Source of the DNA: Carboxylicivirga sp.
GTDB taxonomy: Bacteria; Bacteroidota; Bacteroidia; Bacteroidales; Marinilabiliaceae
Assembly: GCA_025210475.1 (NCBI GenBank)
Contig: JAOARW010000104.1
Span: forward strand, 145,801-209,800
DNA: 64,000 nt
Reading direction: 5' to 3'
The position numbers and the translations under genes are program-made. Shown one piece after another: positions 44,408 to 54,021 of this stretch (the first letter of the stretch is position 1; each line of letters begins with the position of its first letter). Under the pieces are notes generated by a model that saw nothing but the letters and a program-made list of their open reading frames with translations, did not search any database and had not been told where the DNA came from.

Positions 44408-45002
44408 ATTTTTGTACAATCCATTTAATAAAATCGCGGGAGGCAAGGCCCTGCTATTAGGGCTTGTTATCATTATTCTCACTTCGTTGACTGGTTATTA
44501 TAGTGGTATTCACTTTCCGGGTATTTTATCTGTAAAAACCTGCCCGCAATTGCCCATAGTATACTTTCTGATTCAGGGAGTACTTAATTTGGCAATTGTA
44601 TCCATTGTATTTTACCTGGCCGCTCTGCTGTTTTCACCTTCCAAAGTACGTTTGATCGATGTACTGGGAACATTGGCATTAGCGCGCAGCCCATATTTAT
44701 TGGCCGCTTTTACGGGCTTTCCCGACTCCTTGAATCAATTGGGGTATTATATCCAACATACTTTTATGAAGGTTGGAGAGCCTGTGACATTAAGCACATT
44801 TGATTTGGTATCGGCCATTATTCTAACAATTGTTACGCTTTTGCTTGTTGTTTGGGTGGTTGCTCTCATGTTCAATGCACTAAAAGTTGCCGCCAATTTA
44901 AAAGGAGGCCGTTTAACGGGTGTTTTTATTCCCAGTCTGATTATTTCAATCATTATTGGAATTGTACTTAACTATTTGCTAATTAAAAACTTTGCCCTAT
45001 GA
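44397..45002 (+). CDS. YIP1-like multi-pass membrane protein
   Basis: A 201-aa inner-membrane protein with about five hydrophobic segments (GKALLLGLVIIILTSLTGYY, LIQGVLNLAIVSIVFYLAAL, LARSPYLLAAFTGF, IILTIVTLLLVVWVVALMF, VFIPSLIISIIIGIVLNYL). The layout and the ARSPYLLA segment resemble Yip1/YIF1-domain proteins of bacteria, whose function is unknown. It starts inside the DUF2089 gene and its stop overlaps the hydrolase start by 4 bases. Confidence 0.75.
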   Translation: MKIEFLYNPFNKIAGGKALLLGLVIIILTSLTGYYSGIHFPGILSVKTCPQLPIVYFLIQGVLNLAIVSIVFYLAALLFSPSKVRLIDVLGTLALARSPYLLAAFTGFPDSLNQLGYYIQHTFMKVGEPVTLSTFDLVSAIILTIVTLLLVVWVVALMFNALKVAANLKGGRLTGVFIPSLIISIIIGIVLNYLLIKNFAL

Positions 45003-45937
45003 AAACCCTAAGTTTATTATTGCTGATTAGTTTTTTAACGACCAATGCTTTAGCTCAAAAAACTGATACCCTAAAGATTAAAGTAGATGGGCTTGATTTA
45101 CATGCTGTGTTATCGCAATCGGAACCAGTTGAAACTTCTACAATAGCCATAATTATTGCCGGATCGGGACCAACGGATTTAAATGGGAATCAGCTTGGTT
45201 TGCGAAATAATAGTTTGTTGTTTTTGTCCGATGCCTTAGTCGATAATGGTATTGCTACTTTACGTTTCGATAAGCGGGGAATAGCAAAGAGTGCCTATTC
45301 AGCGTTTGATGAAGCAACATTGAAGGTTGAAGATTTTGCAGCAGATGTCAATAGTTTGATAGATTATTGTCGTGAAGCCGATTATAAGAATATCTATCTA
45401 ATCGGACATAGTGAAGGTTCTTTGATTGGGTTGATGGCCGCACAAAAGGCAAAAATACGTGGATTTATTTCTTTGTGTGGTCCGGGAAACTCTGCCGATG
45501 TTGTAATCAAAAAACAATTACGTCCCAAGTTACCGTCTCCTATGTTTGTGCAATGCGAAGGTATAATTGATAGTTTGAAGCAGGGTAAGCAAGTTAGTAA
45601 TGTGCCACCTCAATTTTATACACTTTTTCGCCCTTCGGTTCAAAACTACATGATTTCGTGGTTTAAATATTCCCCCTCAGAACTGATAGCGACGATGGAT
45701 TGTCCGGTATTAATTGTGGGAGGAACAAAAGATATACAGGTTGATGAAGCTGAAGCGCAGTTGTTGGCCAAAGCAAAGCCACAAGCGCAGCTGGTAATGA
45801 TTGAAAATATGAACCATGTATTGAAAACAATCAATGGCGATTTGCAGGAAAACATGGCTTCATATATTAATCCTGAATTGCCACTGAATCAGGTGTTGAG
45901 TGAAAAAGTAGTAGAATTTATCAATCAGACAAAATGA
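44999..45937 (+). CDS. Exported alpha/beta hydrolase
   Basis: A 312-aa serine hydrolase with a signal peptide (LSLLLLISFLTTNALAQ). The oxyanion segment is IAIIIAGSGPTDLNGNQ, TLRFDKRGIAKS follows, the nucleophile elbow is YLIGHSEGSLIGLMA (GxSxG), the acid is likely the Asp in LIVGGTKDIQVDEAEA and the His the one in IENMNHVLKTINGD. This arrangement is found in serine aminopeptidase/lysophospholipase-like S33 hydrolases of Bacteroidota. It overlaps both neighbours by 4 bases. A role on lipid or peptide substrates in the periplasm is inference. Confidence 0.88.
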   Translation: MKTLSLLLLISFLTTNALAQKTDTLKIKVDGLDLHAVLSQSEPVETSTIAIIIAGSGPTDLNGNQLGLRNNSLLFLSDALVDNGIATLRFDKRGIAKSAYSAFDEATLKVEDFAADVNSLIDYCREADYKNIYLIGHSEGSLIGLMAAQKAKIRGFISLCGPGNSADVVIKKQLRPKLPSPMFVQCEGIIDSLKQGKQVSNVPPQFYTLFRPSVQNYMISWFKYSPSELIATMDCPVLIVGGTKDIQVDEAEAQLLAKAKPQAQLVMIENMNHVLKTINGDLQENMASYINPELPLNQVLSEKVVEFINQTK

Positions 45938-46344
45938 AAAAGATACAAACAGGATGGGTGATAATAGTTGTCACGTTAGTGGCCTGGTTCTTTGTCATGT
46001 TTTTCTATCGTGAACTATATGCATCCATGACAATTTCGCTCGTTTCATTGTTGATATTGCTACTGTTTTATAAACTAACCGTGGAAGTAAGCGACAAACA
46101 TGTATCGTTTTACATGGGTATCGGCTTGATTCGGCGAACATTTGCACTCAAAGATATTATTCACTGCAAGCCGATTAGTTACATGCCGCTGGGCTGGGGC
46201 ATACGATTTCGGCCAGGTGCTATTCTCTACAATGTATCGGGCACCAAAGCCATTGAGTTAAAGCTTAAAAATAAAAGGTGGAATGTGTGGATAGGCACCG
46301 ATGTGCCGGATGAATTGGCGGATTATATTAATTCAAAATTATAA
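45934..46344 (+). CDS. Small PH-like membrane protein
   Basis: A 136-aa protein with two membrane segments (WVIIVVTLVAWFFVMFFY, MTISLVSLLILLLFY) followed by a soluble beta-rich part (KLTVEVSDKHVSFYMGIGL, RRTFALKDIIHCKPI, KAIELKLKNKRWNVWIGTD). This resembles the bacterial PH (bPH) domain behind two membrane helices seen in small Bacteroidota proteins. It is the last gene of the overlapping operon. No specific function can be given. Confidence 0.75.
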   Translation: MKKIQTGWVIIVVTLVAWFFVMFFYRELYASMTISLVSLLILLLFYKLTVEVSDKHVSFYMGIGLIRRTFALKDIIHCKPISYMPLGWGIRFRPGAILYNVSGTKAIELKLKNKRWNVWIGTDVPDELADYINSKL

Positions 46345-46450
46345 TAATACGATTCACAAGATGGTGAAAATAAAAAGCTCAAAGAATAACAAAATTGAAT
46401 AAACAATCCTGTTGTTTGTTTTGACCTTTTTGTGTCATGGTTTTATTAAG

Positions 46451-46918
46451 TTAGTTTTTGATTGTAGTATTTACAAACTCTGATTCCTGAACAGATTCGT
46501 GCATTTGTATGACTCTCCAACCATCTAACTTTTTAATAAAAACAAGTGAAGTGGCACATTCCGGGAAGTACAATTGTGTATCAGGGAAAGTGAAAGTACC
46601 ACTTGAAATGTAATTGGCCAATACCGTTTCATGAGAGAGAACCTTAATATTCGCAATTCTAAAATTATATTGAACACTTTGGGCAGGATCGAAAACTGCT
46701 TTAGCTTCCTTAATTAGTCCCTTATAATCAGTAATTTCTCCGTGGATACCTATGTAGTTAAAATCTTCTGTGCTTAAGAAATCCCTGAATGACATTTCTA
46801 TATCCAGATAATCCATGCCCTTTCGCATATTTTCAATAAGTGTTGTTATCTCATTGGATATTGTAATGCGTTCTGCATTAGAAAGCGTTGATTGGATTTT
46901 GTTCGTTGTTGTTTTCAT
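46451..46918 (-). CDS. NTF2-like (SnoaL/DUF4440-type) protein
   Basis: A 155-aa protein without signal peptide. The cone-shaped NTF2-like fold is suggested by the N-terminal helix EITTLIENMRKGMDYLD, the middle DFNYIGIHGEITDYKGLIKE and the C-terminal strands VLSHETVLANYISSGTFTF and SLVFIKKLDGWRVIQMHES. The W-R-x-x-Q-x-H ending is characteristic of DUF4440/SnoaL-like domains. Members are enzymes or ligand binders, and no catalytic residue can be named. Single gene, convergent with the preceding operon. Confidence 0.78.
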   Translation of the reverse strand: MKTTTNKIQSTLSNAERITISNEITTLIENMRKGMDYLDIEMSFRDFLSTEDFNYIGIHGEITDYKGLIKEAKAVFDPAQSVQYNFRIANIKVLSHETVLANYISSGTFTFPDTQLYFPECATSLVFIKKLDGWRVIQMHESVQESEFVNTTIKN

Positions 46919-47251
46919 ATTACCGGGTGCTATGTGAATAATAAAATAACCTATTTCAATTCATCATGTATCTATATCTTCTCCGTAAGTCCCGGTCTTA
47001 TAATCTTGAAGTCAAAGTTAATGTCAAAAATATCAGGGTGTCAATTATAATTGATGGTTTTACTTTCAATAAAATAAAAATAAAGTATATAAGTTTCACA
47101 GAACTTCGTCGTCTTAATATAAGAGATGTTTTTTAGAAAAATTTAAAAAATGTATTTATAGTGATAGATAATCAATAGGATTCATTATAGGAAGTATTTA
47201 AATAGCAGAGATTTGTTTGACTATTTAAAGCTTTTGGATAATATTTGTTAA
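46919..47251. other. Intergenic region in front of sigma/FecR locus 3
   Basis: About 330 AT-rich bases between the divergent NTF2-like and sigma genes. A perfect 14-base palindrome TCAATTATAATTGA lies at 47041-47054. No clear promoter box or coding frame was recognised. Confidence 0.5.
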
Positions 47252-47803
47252 GTGGAAAACAATGTTCTTATATGTGGAATTAAATCGCGGGATATTAGTG
47301 CTTTTGATTTAATATTTAAGCATTATTACTCTGGCTTATGTGAATATGCTTCACATTTTCTTTTTAATTCTGAAACGGCAGAAGATATAGTGCAGGAGGT
47401 ATTTGTAACAATATGGGAGAAGGCTGATAAAATTACATTTGAAGGAAGTCTTAAAAGCTATATTGTAAGAATGGTGCGTAATCGTTGTCTTGATTATTTA
47501 AAACATGAAAAAGTAAAGCAACGTTATAATCATGAAAACAGTGAAATGTCGCTTATTGAAGAACCTGATTACTTTGCAGAATCAGAGTTAGAACTGCAGG
47601 TTAAAAATGCATTAGATCAACTCCCTAAGCGATGTAAAGAGATATTTATTAAAAGTAGGTTTGAAGGCATGGATAATAATGCTATCGCAGAGTTTTACGG
47701 AATATCAAAAGGTACAGTAGAAGTTCAGGTTAGTCATGCATTAAAAAAGCTTAGGAAGTTATTAGTACTTAGCCATTCATTATTTAGCTTATTATTTATG
47801 TGA
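47252..47803 (+). CDS. ECF-type RNA polymerase sigma factor (locus 3)
   Basis: A 183-aa sigma factor using GTG at 47252 as start, which gives the expected N-terminus (SRDISAFDLIFKHYYSGLCE). Region 2 includes AEDIVQEVFVTIWEKAD and YIVRMVRNRCLDYLKHE. Region 4 is LPKRCKEIFIKSRFEGMDNN with the HTH ISKGTVEVQVSHALKKL. It should be controlled by the FecR at 47941 and act on the susCD genes at 49035. It is clearly diverged from the sigma factor of locus 1. Confidence 0.95.
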   Translation: MENNVLICGIKSRDISAFDLIFKHYYSGLCEYASHFLFNSETAEDIVQEVFVTIWEKADKITFEGSLKSYIVRMVRNRCLDYLKHEKVKQRYNHENSEMSLIEEPDYFAESELELQVKNALDQLPKRCKEIFIKSRFEGMDNNAIAEFYGISKGTVEVQVSHALKKLRKLLVLSHSLFSLLFM

Positions 47804-47940
47804 ACGAAATATTTAATTGATTGTCGTTTTGATTTGAATTAAAAAGTGTTTTAAAAAACTACCTTTTTATATAAGTTTCTTTTGAGGAGATCGTCATTAT
47901 AATGAAACGTTTGACACAAACGTATAATAAGTGTTTGAAG

Positions 47941-48948
47941 ATGGAGCAAATTGATGTAATCATATTAAGAGTTGTAAAGGGCATAGCGAATGAAAAAGAG
48001 CAGAAGTTTGTTGAGTCCTGGCGTTTGGAAAATGATGAGAATGAAAATTTATATAGAGAACTAAAGCTTGTTTGGTTAAAAACGGGACGATTAGCAACTA
48101 TGAAGACCTTTGACACAGAAAGTGCATTACAGCGTTTTCACCAATGTATAGGTGCAACTAGTAATAAAACTAAGTCACAATGGATATGGTTAAGACAAAT
48201 TGCAGTGCTAATGTTGATTCCCCTATTGTCAATTGTAATTTACAAACAATTTACAACCACGGAAAACAATAAAGTGGCTAACGTTATTCAAAAGATTGTT
48301 TGTCCTGAAGGAACACAGAGTTCTGTTACCTTAGCTGATGGTTCTATTGTTAAAATGCGATCAGGAGCAACACTTAGCTATCCGGTTGATTTTAATAGAA
48401 CTGTTCAAGCTAGTGGAGAGTTGTACTTTAAGGTTCATTCTGATCCATCACATCCTTTTATTGTCAATGTTGATGATGTAATGGTAAAAGTAACAGGTAC
48501 CCAATTTGGCATTAAGTACGATAATACAGAAAGGTTATTCGAAGTTATTTTAGATGAAGGACGAGTTGAGTTGTATGATTCGAAAGAGAAAGGTAATCTA
48601 AAGTTCTTAACAAAGCTTCAGCCCGGTGAGAAAGCGACATATAATTTAACAAAGAAGCACTTTACAAAAGGGAAGGTTGGTGCATCTAATACTTCATATT
48701 GGTGGAAACCGACATTGGTATTTAAAAATGCTAAAATTGATGAGGTTAAAAAGAAAGTAGAAAGGTGGTTTGGGGTTGAGGTTAAAGTGGTAGACTCGTC
48801 AAAGTGGAAAGATTATCGATTATCAGCGCGAGTTAATGATGAAACTCTTGAAGAGTTCCTTCAAATTATTGAATTGATGGGGGAAATAACCTATAGCATT
48901 AAAACAGATATTAACTCTAAAAAACAAGTAGTAATAGAGATGAAATAG
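47941..48948 (+). CDS. FecR-family anti-sigma factor (locus 3)
   Basis: A 335-aa membrane anti-sigma factor from ATG 47941 (MEQIDVIILRVVKGIANEKE). A start 13 codons upstream is possible but adds residues unlike the family. The membrane segment is about residues 80-100 (AVLMLIPLLSIVIY). The periplasmic FecR domain has TQSSVTLADGSIVKMRSGAT, GELYFKVHSDPSHPFIV and VKVTGTQFGIKY; the C-terminal part ends with LEEFLQIIELMGEITYSI. It interacts in principle with the STN domain of the SusC at 49035. Confidence 0.93.
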   Translation: MEQIDVIILRVVKGIANEKEQKFVESWRLENDENENLYRELKLVWLKTGRLATMKTFDTESALQRFHQCIGATSNKTKSQWIWLRQIAVLMLIPLLSIVIYKQFTTTENNKVANVIQKIVCPEGTQSSVTLADGSIVKMRSGATLSYPVDFNRTVQASGELYFKVHSDPSHPFIVNVDDVMVKVTGTQFGIKYDNTERLFEVILDEGRVELYDSKEKGNLKFLTKLQPGEKATYNLTKKHFTKGKVGASNTSYWWKPTLVFKNAKIDEVKKKVERWFGVEVKVVDSSKWKDYRLSARVNDETLEEFLQIIELMGEITYSIKTDINSKKQVVIEMK

Positions 48949-48957
48949 AAATAGAAA

Positions 48958-49011
48958 AAGGAGGTGTTGGAGCACCTCCTTCAATAATTAAATGACCTTC
49001 GGAAAAAGGTC
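48958..49011 (+). promoter_or_regulatory. Tandem stem-loops between fecR and susC (locus 3)
   Basis: The first hairpin is AAGGAGGTG (48958-48966) / CACCTCCTT (48973-48981) with hexaloop TTGGAG. The second is GACCTT (48994-48999) / AAGGTC (49006-49011) with a 6-base loop. Neither ends in a T-run. They occupy the same position as the stem-loop in locus 1 and may set the relative expression of anti-sigma and receptor genes. Confidence 0.5.
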
Positions 49012-49034
49012 TATTAACTTACAAATACAAATTT

Positions 49035-52000
49035 ATGAAAAAAGTTAGGTATTGCCGAAGTTTTTTGCTTCGGCAAAAGAAAATGTTCCGTATTATGAAG
49101 ATTTTATTGTTTTTCATTTTTACATTAGTATTAAATGCTTCAGCTATTAATGGCTATTCTCAAAAAAAAGCACTGCAACTAAAATTGAAGCAAGTATCAT
49201 TGGAAGATGCCATTTATCAGGTTGAAGAATCCGCGGGTTACAAGTTCTATTATAACAGTTCAGTTGTGGATGTTAATCAATTGGTTTCGGTTGAATACAC
49301 TGGTATGGCCATTGAAGAATTATTAGATCAAGTATTTAAAAATTCAGGGATTAAGTATTCAATAATAGAAGATAAGGTAATTCTTTCCCGCATATTGGAT
49401 GATAATGAGTTGCAACAAGTTCAAGAAATCAAAATTATCGGTAAGGTGATTGATGCCAATGGCGATCCTCTACCTGGTGTTAATGTTTACGAAAAATCAA
49501 ACCCTCAGAACGGTGTAATAACAGGTGTTGATGGAGCATATTCAATAACACTGGGTTCGCCAGATGATGTGTTAATGTTTACATTTATTGGTTTTGAAAA
49601 TCAGGAAATAATTGTTGGAGGCTCTCGCGAAATAAACATTACCTTAATGGAAGAGTCGGTCGGTATGGATGAAGTAGTGGTAGTTGGATATGGTACTTTG
49701 GATAAAAGGGAAGTAACCAGTTCTGTGGCATCTGTTCGTTCTAAAGACCTAATTCCTGGTCTGTCGGGTAATGCGTTGACGGCCATGGAGGGCAAAGTAG
49801 CTGGTCTTAGTATTCGATCAACTAATGGTACGAGTCCAAATGCTGGGACAACTGTACAGTTAAGAGGTATTGCATCTGTTTCAGCCGGAAAGGGACCTTT
49901 GGTGGTAATTGATGGTGTACCAGGAGGCGATATTAACTCTGTTAACCGTGAAGATGTACAGTCCATAGATGTTTTAAAAGATGCATCGGCAGGTGCGATT
50001 TATGGAACGCGTGCTGCAGGAGGTGTCATTTTAATTACGACTAAGCAAGCACAAGCAGGTAAAATGCAATTAAGCTATACGGGTGAATTTACTACTGAAA
50101 CCATTCTGGAAAAACCAGAATTATTGTCGGCTGAGCAGTTTTTGGAATATAACTTAGGAGATGATTTGGGGAGTAGAACGGATTGGTATAGCGAAGTAAC
50201 CCGTAAGAATCCTTTCCGTCAGCGTCATCATGTGAACATGAGCGGTGGAACAGAAACTGCCAGAATCTATGCAACATTTATCAAATCTTCGGAGGAAGGA
50301 ATCGCAATAGGTGATAAGAAAGAGGAAATAGGAGGCCGTATTAATGGACAGTTTCAGTTCTTGAATGGTTTTGCAGAGGTGATTACACATGCAGACCTGC
50401 GACGCACCAATAGTGATGTGGTGAACAATGATATTTTCCGAATGGCCATGCGACTGAACCCAACGCTCTCTCCTTATGATGATACTAAAGTTCACGGCTT
50501 AAACGTGTTTACAGGCGGGTGGGAGTATTATAATCCTGTGGCCAATGTAAAATTAGCTAATGATCACTATGAGCGATACCGATTATTAGCCGATGTGACC
50601 TTGAAGCTAAATCTGACTAAAAGTTTGAGTACCCAGTTTATGGCAGCTACTCAAAATGCCAATCGTAGAAGAGTGTATTATGAAAGTGCCCAGCATACCA
50701 ATTCTGTAAATGCTTCGCGTGATGGTTTAGCTCGTCAAAGTTTTAATAAATGGGATGATAAAACCTTTGAATGGATTAACAAATATAAAAATACATGGGG
50801 AGATCATCGCATAAATGCAGTTGGTGGATATAGCTTTCAGGAATTTAATAGTGATGGATTTAATATGATAAATGCAGATTTTCCAGTTGACGGTATTGGT
50901 CCATGGGATATGGCAAAAGGTACTTATCTGTCAGAAGGTAAGGCTGGAATGGGATCAAGCAAGGGACGGAGAACTCGCTTAATTGCCTTTTTTGGTCGTG
51001 CCAATTATACCTTCAAAGATAAGTATATCTTATCTCTAAGTGGACGTTACGAAGGATCATCAAAGTTTTATAAAGACAATAGGTGGGGATTTTTCCCGGC
51101 AGTATCGGCAGGTTGGCGTGTTAATGAAGAGGCCTTTATGAATGACATCGACTTTATTAATGAGTTAAAACTAAGAGGTGGCTATGGTGTGACTGGTAAT
51201 GAGGCTTTTAATTCAAGTGCTGCCAACCGTGTTTACAGATCTGACACCTGGTGGTTAGTTGATGGTAACTGGTTATTTACCTATGGTACTGCACATAATC
51301 AAAACAAAGAGTTGCAATGGGAAGAAAAGAAAGAGTATAACATTGGTTTAGACTATTCGATCTGGAACAATAGAATCTCTGGTAAGTTCGATTATTACAA
51401 TCGTACGGTTGATCGAATGATCTATAACAAAGATGTATCAGTGCCTCCTGCAGTGCATAGCAAAACCACTATGAACGTGGGAAGCCTGGTTAATAAAGGT
51501 TGGGAAGCAGAGGTAACTTACAGACCAATTCTTTCAGGTAGCATGTCTTCTTCTACTACCTTGTTGGTATCGCATAATAAATCTGAAATTGAGTCATTGT
51601 GGGACGAGGATGCCTTTTGGGATCGAAAACCAATGCCATCACCCGGTCACCCGGGGAATGCTGTTCGCTTAATGCCAGGCAGGGAAATTGGAGAATTTTA
51701 CGTGTGGAGACATGCCGGGATTACTGAGGATGGCAATTGGTTGTTGTATGATAAAGATGACAATGTAATTGATGTCACTGAAAAAACTCTGGAAGATAAG
51801 GTTTATACAGGAAATGCTATGCCAAAACTACAGTTGTCACTGGATCAGACTTTCCGATATAAAAATTGGGAAATGAATGCCTTTTTTACCAGTTGGATTG
51901 GACATGATGTGTTTAACATGATTGATATGTATTATGGTCTTCCAAATGTAAGCGGACAAAATGTTTTGGAGTCGGCCATTACAAAGCATAAAAACATTGC

Positions 52001-52271
52001 GGGAGAAAAACAATTAACTGATTACTGGATTGAAGATGGAACCTTCGTGAAACTAAAAGCTTTGACGCTGAGATATAATCTTGATGTTTCAAACCTTAGT
52101 TTCTTGCAAAAGGCGAATGTTTATGTAACCGGACGAAATTTATTTACCATTACGGGTTATTCTGGTTTGGATCCTGAAACTAACCTAAATGGACTGGATC
52201 CTGGTTTTGAAGAGCATAAATTATATCCAAGAACACGTGTTTGGACATTAGGTGTTCAATTAACATTCTAA
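49035..52271 (+). CDS. SusC/RagA-type TonB-dependent receptor with STN domain (locus 3)
   Basis: A 1078-aa outer-membrane importer. The signal segment is MKILLFFIFTLVLNASA near residues 21-37. The STN domain is about 52-120 (SLEDAIYQVEESAGYKFYYN), the carboxypeptidase-regulatory domain ~135-210 (GDPLPGVNVYEKSNPQNGV), the plug boundary VVVVGYGTLDKREVTSSVAS near 215, and the plug signature DVLKDASAGAIYGTRAAGG ends near 335. The barrel ends VWTLGVQLTF. Signalling through FecR and the ECF sigma encoded upstream is expected. The glycosidase downstream suggests a carbohydrate substrate. Confidence 0.95.
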   Translation: MKKVRYCRSFLLRQKKMFRIMKILLFFIFTLVLNASAINGYSQKKALQLKLKQVSLEDAIYQVEESAGYKFYYNSSVVDVNQLVSVEYTGMAIEELLDQVFKNSGIKYSIIEDKVILSRILDDNELQQVQEIKIIGKVIDANGDPLPGVNVYEKSNPQNGVITGVDGAYSITLGSPDDVLMFTFIGFENQEIIVGGSREINITLMEESVGMDEVVVVGYGTLDKREVTSSVASVRSKDLIPGLSGNALTAMEGKVAGLSIRSTNGTSPNAGTTVQLRGIASVSAGKGPLVVIDGVPGGDINSVNREDVQSIDVLKDASAGAIYGTRAAGGVILITTKQAQAGKMQLSYTGEFTTETILEKPELLSAEQFLEYNLGDDLGSRTDWYSEVTRKNPFRQRHHVNMSGGTETARIYATFIKSSEEGIAIGDKKEEIGGRINGQFQFLNGFAEVITHADLRRTNSDVVNNDIFRMAMRLNPTLSPYDDTKVHGLNVFTGGWEYYNPVANVKLANDHYERYRLLADVTLKLNLTKSLSTQFMAATQNANRRRVYYESAQHTNSVNASRDGLARQSFNKWDDKTFEWINKYKNTWGDHRINAVGGYSFQEFNSDGFNMINADFPVDGIGPWDMAKGTYLSEGKAGMGSSKGRRTRLIAFFGRANYTFKDKYILSLSGRYEGSSKFYKDNRWGFFPAVSAGWRVNEEAFMNDIDFINELKLRGGYGVTGNEAFNSSAANRVYRSDTWWLVDGNWLFTYGTAHNQNKELQWEEKKEYNIGLDYSIWNNRISGKFDYYNRTVDRMIYNKDVSVPPAVHSKTTMNVGSLVNKGWEAEVTYRPILSGSMSSSTTLLVSHNKSEIESLWDEDAFWDRKPMPSPGHPGNAVRLMPGREIGEFYVWRHAGITEDGNWLLYDKDDNVIDVTEKTLEDKVYTGNAMPKLQLSLDQTFRYKNWEMNAFFTSWIGHDVFNMIDMYYGLPNVSGQNVLESAITKHKNIAGEKQLTDYWIEDGTFVKLKALTLRYNLDVSNLSFLQKANVYVTGRNLFTITGYSGLDPETNLNGLDPGFEEHKLYPRTRVWTLGVQLTF

Positions 52272-52281
52272 AAAAATCGAT

Positions 52282-53973
52282 ATGAAATTAAAATATAGTA
52301 ATACCCTTTTGTTATTCATCCTGGTCTTTATGGGAGTGGGGTGTACCGATTTAGATGAGAAGTTCTATTCTGAAGTGGTTCCATCTACATTCTTTAAAAC
52401 CGAAAAAGATGTAAAAGCTGTTTTATATCGCCCATTTACACATGCTCGGTGGTTTGTTGAAAATGATCGCTGGTTGTTACAGGAAACCACAGCGGATCAT
52501 TGGATTTTACCAACCAGGGGGCCACACTGGTATAATGGTGGCGAGAACATCCGATATCATGATCATCAATGGACTGTTAGTGATGGTTGGATTTGGGGTG
52601 CATGGCGAGGTTCATTAATGGGCGTTGCTTTAGCTTTAGATTCTAAACAAGACTTAGAAAATCTTGATTATAGCACAGTTGGTTTAACTGATGAAGATAA
52701 AGTGGCGCATTTAAAGCAGTTAGAGACACTGGTAGCATACTTTTATTTAAGAGGTTTGGACTTTTTTGGAGGTCTGCCAATATATACTTCTAATGAAGGT
52801 GAAAATGTGCCAAGAAGTACCGACAAGCAAACTTTTGAGCATGTTGAGAATTTGTTGAAAGCTGCTATTCCAACTTTAAATAAGAAGGTAGCTGGTGATA
52901 ATGAAGAAGGGGAAATTAAGCAGGCTGGTGCTGCTGCCATGCTGGCACAGTTATATTTTAATGCAGAATCATATATAGGTGAGGACCGATTTGATGACTG
53001 TGCAAAAATATGTCAGGATATTATTGATGGCGAATATGGCGAATACTCTTTAGATCCAACCTGGTTTGGTGTGCATGGGTTCGATAATCACGCGTCTCCG
53101 GAAATCATTTGGTCAACCCCTTCTCAATTTAATAAATTGGAGTATGGATGGTTTTATCAGCGCTTTTATCATTACGAATCGTACAAGTATTTTGGCGGCG
53201 AAGGTGGTGGATGGAATGGTTTATGTCTACAGCCATCTAAAAAGCCTACAGGTGAATTATACACTGAATTTGACTTGGGAAAACCGTTTTCTAAGTTTAA
53301 TGAGAACGATGTACGAAAACAGCCTTATACTTATAATGGCGGTGGCAAATACACAGGAATGTTTTTGATGGGCGAACAAAAAAGCCAATATGGAGCGTCC
53401 ATTGGTTCACAAGAGTACTCAGGAGAAATTATTAATCTTGTTGATTTAGTAGGTCGGGTAAGCGAGGTTGGAAAACCCGATAATAATGGAAATATTGAGT
53501 ATCCAGATTTAGCATCCTTACCATCTACAATGTCTGATGCTGAAGAAAATACTGGTATTCGAATGGTAAAAGTGCCGATCCCTAATTTGGCAGATGAATC
53601 GCTCAAGTGGGGTGCTGATAATCCTGTAATTCGCCTAGCTGAAATTTACTTCATGTTGGCTGAGTGTAAGTTGAGGGAAGGTTCTAAATCCGATGCAGCT
53701 ACTTTGATTAATCAAGTGCGAGCACGTTACTTTAATGGTGTAGATCCAGATCCTGTAACAGCGACAAATCTTGATGAAATCCGAATGTTGGATGAATGGG
53801 CCCTTGAGTTCTTAGGCGAAGGTCGTAGACGAACTGATTTAATAAGGTGGAATATGTTTACAACCGCAAATTGGTGGGATCATGAGCCATCAGAAAGCTT
53901 TAGAAGACGATTCCCTGTGCCAGAGAAGGCATTCTCAGGAAATACAGCTTTAAAACAAAACCCAGGTTATTAA
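52282..53973 (+). CDS. SusD/RagB-family surface lipoprotein (locus 3)
   Basis: A 563-aa glycan-binding lipoprotein paired with the SusC ending 11 bases upstream. The lipobox is VFMGVGCTDLDEKFYSEVVP. Helical TPR-like parts include HLKQLETLVAYFYLRGLDFF, and PVIRLAEIYFMLAECKLREG and EWALEFLGEGRRRTDLIRWN are canonical for the RagB C-terminal half, as is the terminal ALKQNPGY. Many Trp residues in the first third (e.g. HWILPTRGPHWYNGG) may contribute to sugar stacking. Operon terminator at 54022. Confidence 0.95.
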   Translation: MKLKYSNTLLLFILVFMGVGCTDLDEKFYSEVVPSTFFKTEKDVKAVLYRPFTHARWFVENDRWLLQETTADHWILPTRGPHWYNGGENIRYHDHQWTVSDGWIWGAWRGSLMGVALALDSKQDLENLDYSTVGLTDEDKVAHLKQLETLVAYFYLRGLDFFGGLPIYTSNEGENVPRSTDKQTFEHVENLLKAAIPTLNKKVAGDNEEGEIKQAGAAAMLAQLYFNAESYIGEDRFDDCAKICQDIIDGEYGEYSLDPTWFGVHGFDNHASPEIIWSTPSQFNKLEYGWFYQRFYHYESYKYFGGEGGGWNGLCLQPSKKPTGELYTEFDLGKPFSKFNENDVRKQPYTYNGGGKYTGMFLMGEQKSQYGASIGSQEYSGEIINLVDLVGRVSEVGKPDNNGNIEYPDLASLPSTMSDAEENTGIRMVKVPIPNLADESLKWGADNPVIRLAEIYFMLAECKLREGSKSDAATLINQVRARYFNGVDPDPVTATNLDEIRMLDEWALEFLGEGRRRTDLIRWNMFTTANWWDHEPSESFRRRFPVPEKAFSGNTALKQNPGY

Positions 53974-54021
53974 TAAGGTGCACAATTGAGTTGCAATGTA
54001 TTGATTAATAATGAAATGATT

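Noticed and set aside
46408..46428. AATCCTGTT near 46411 as another copy of the leader box
   Set aside because: Only nine bases match and there is no CTGCCA hairpin upstream.
49601..49966. 121-codon minus-strand open frame
   Set aside because: Antisense to the SusC plug region of locus 3; no independent evidence.
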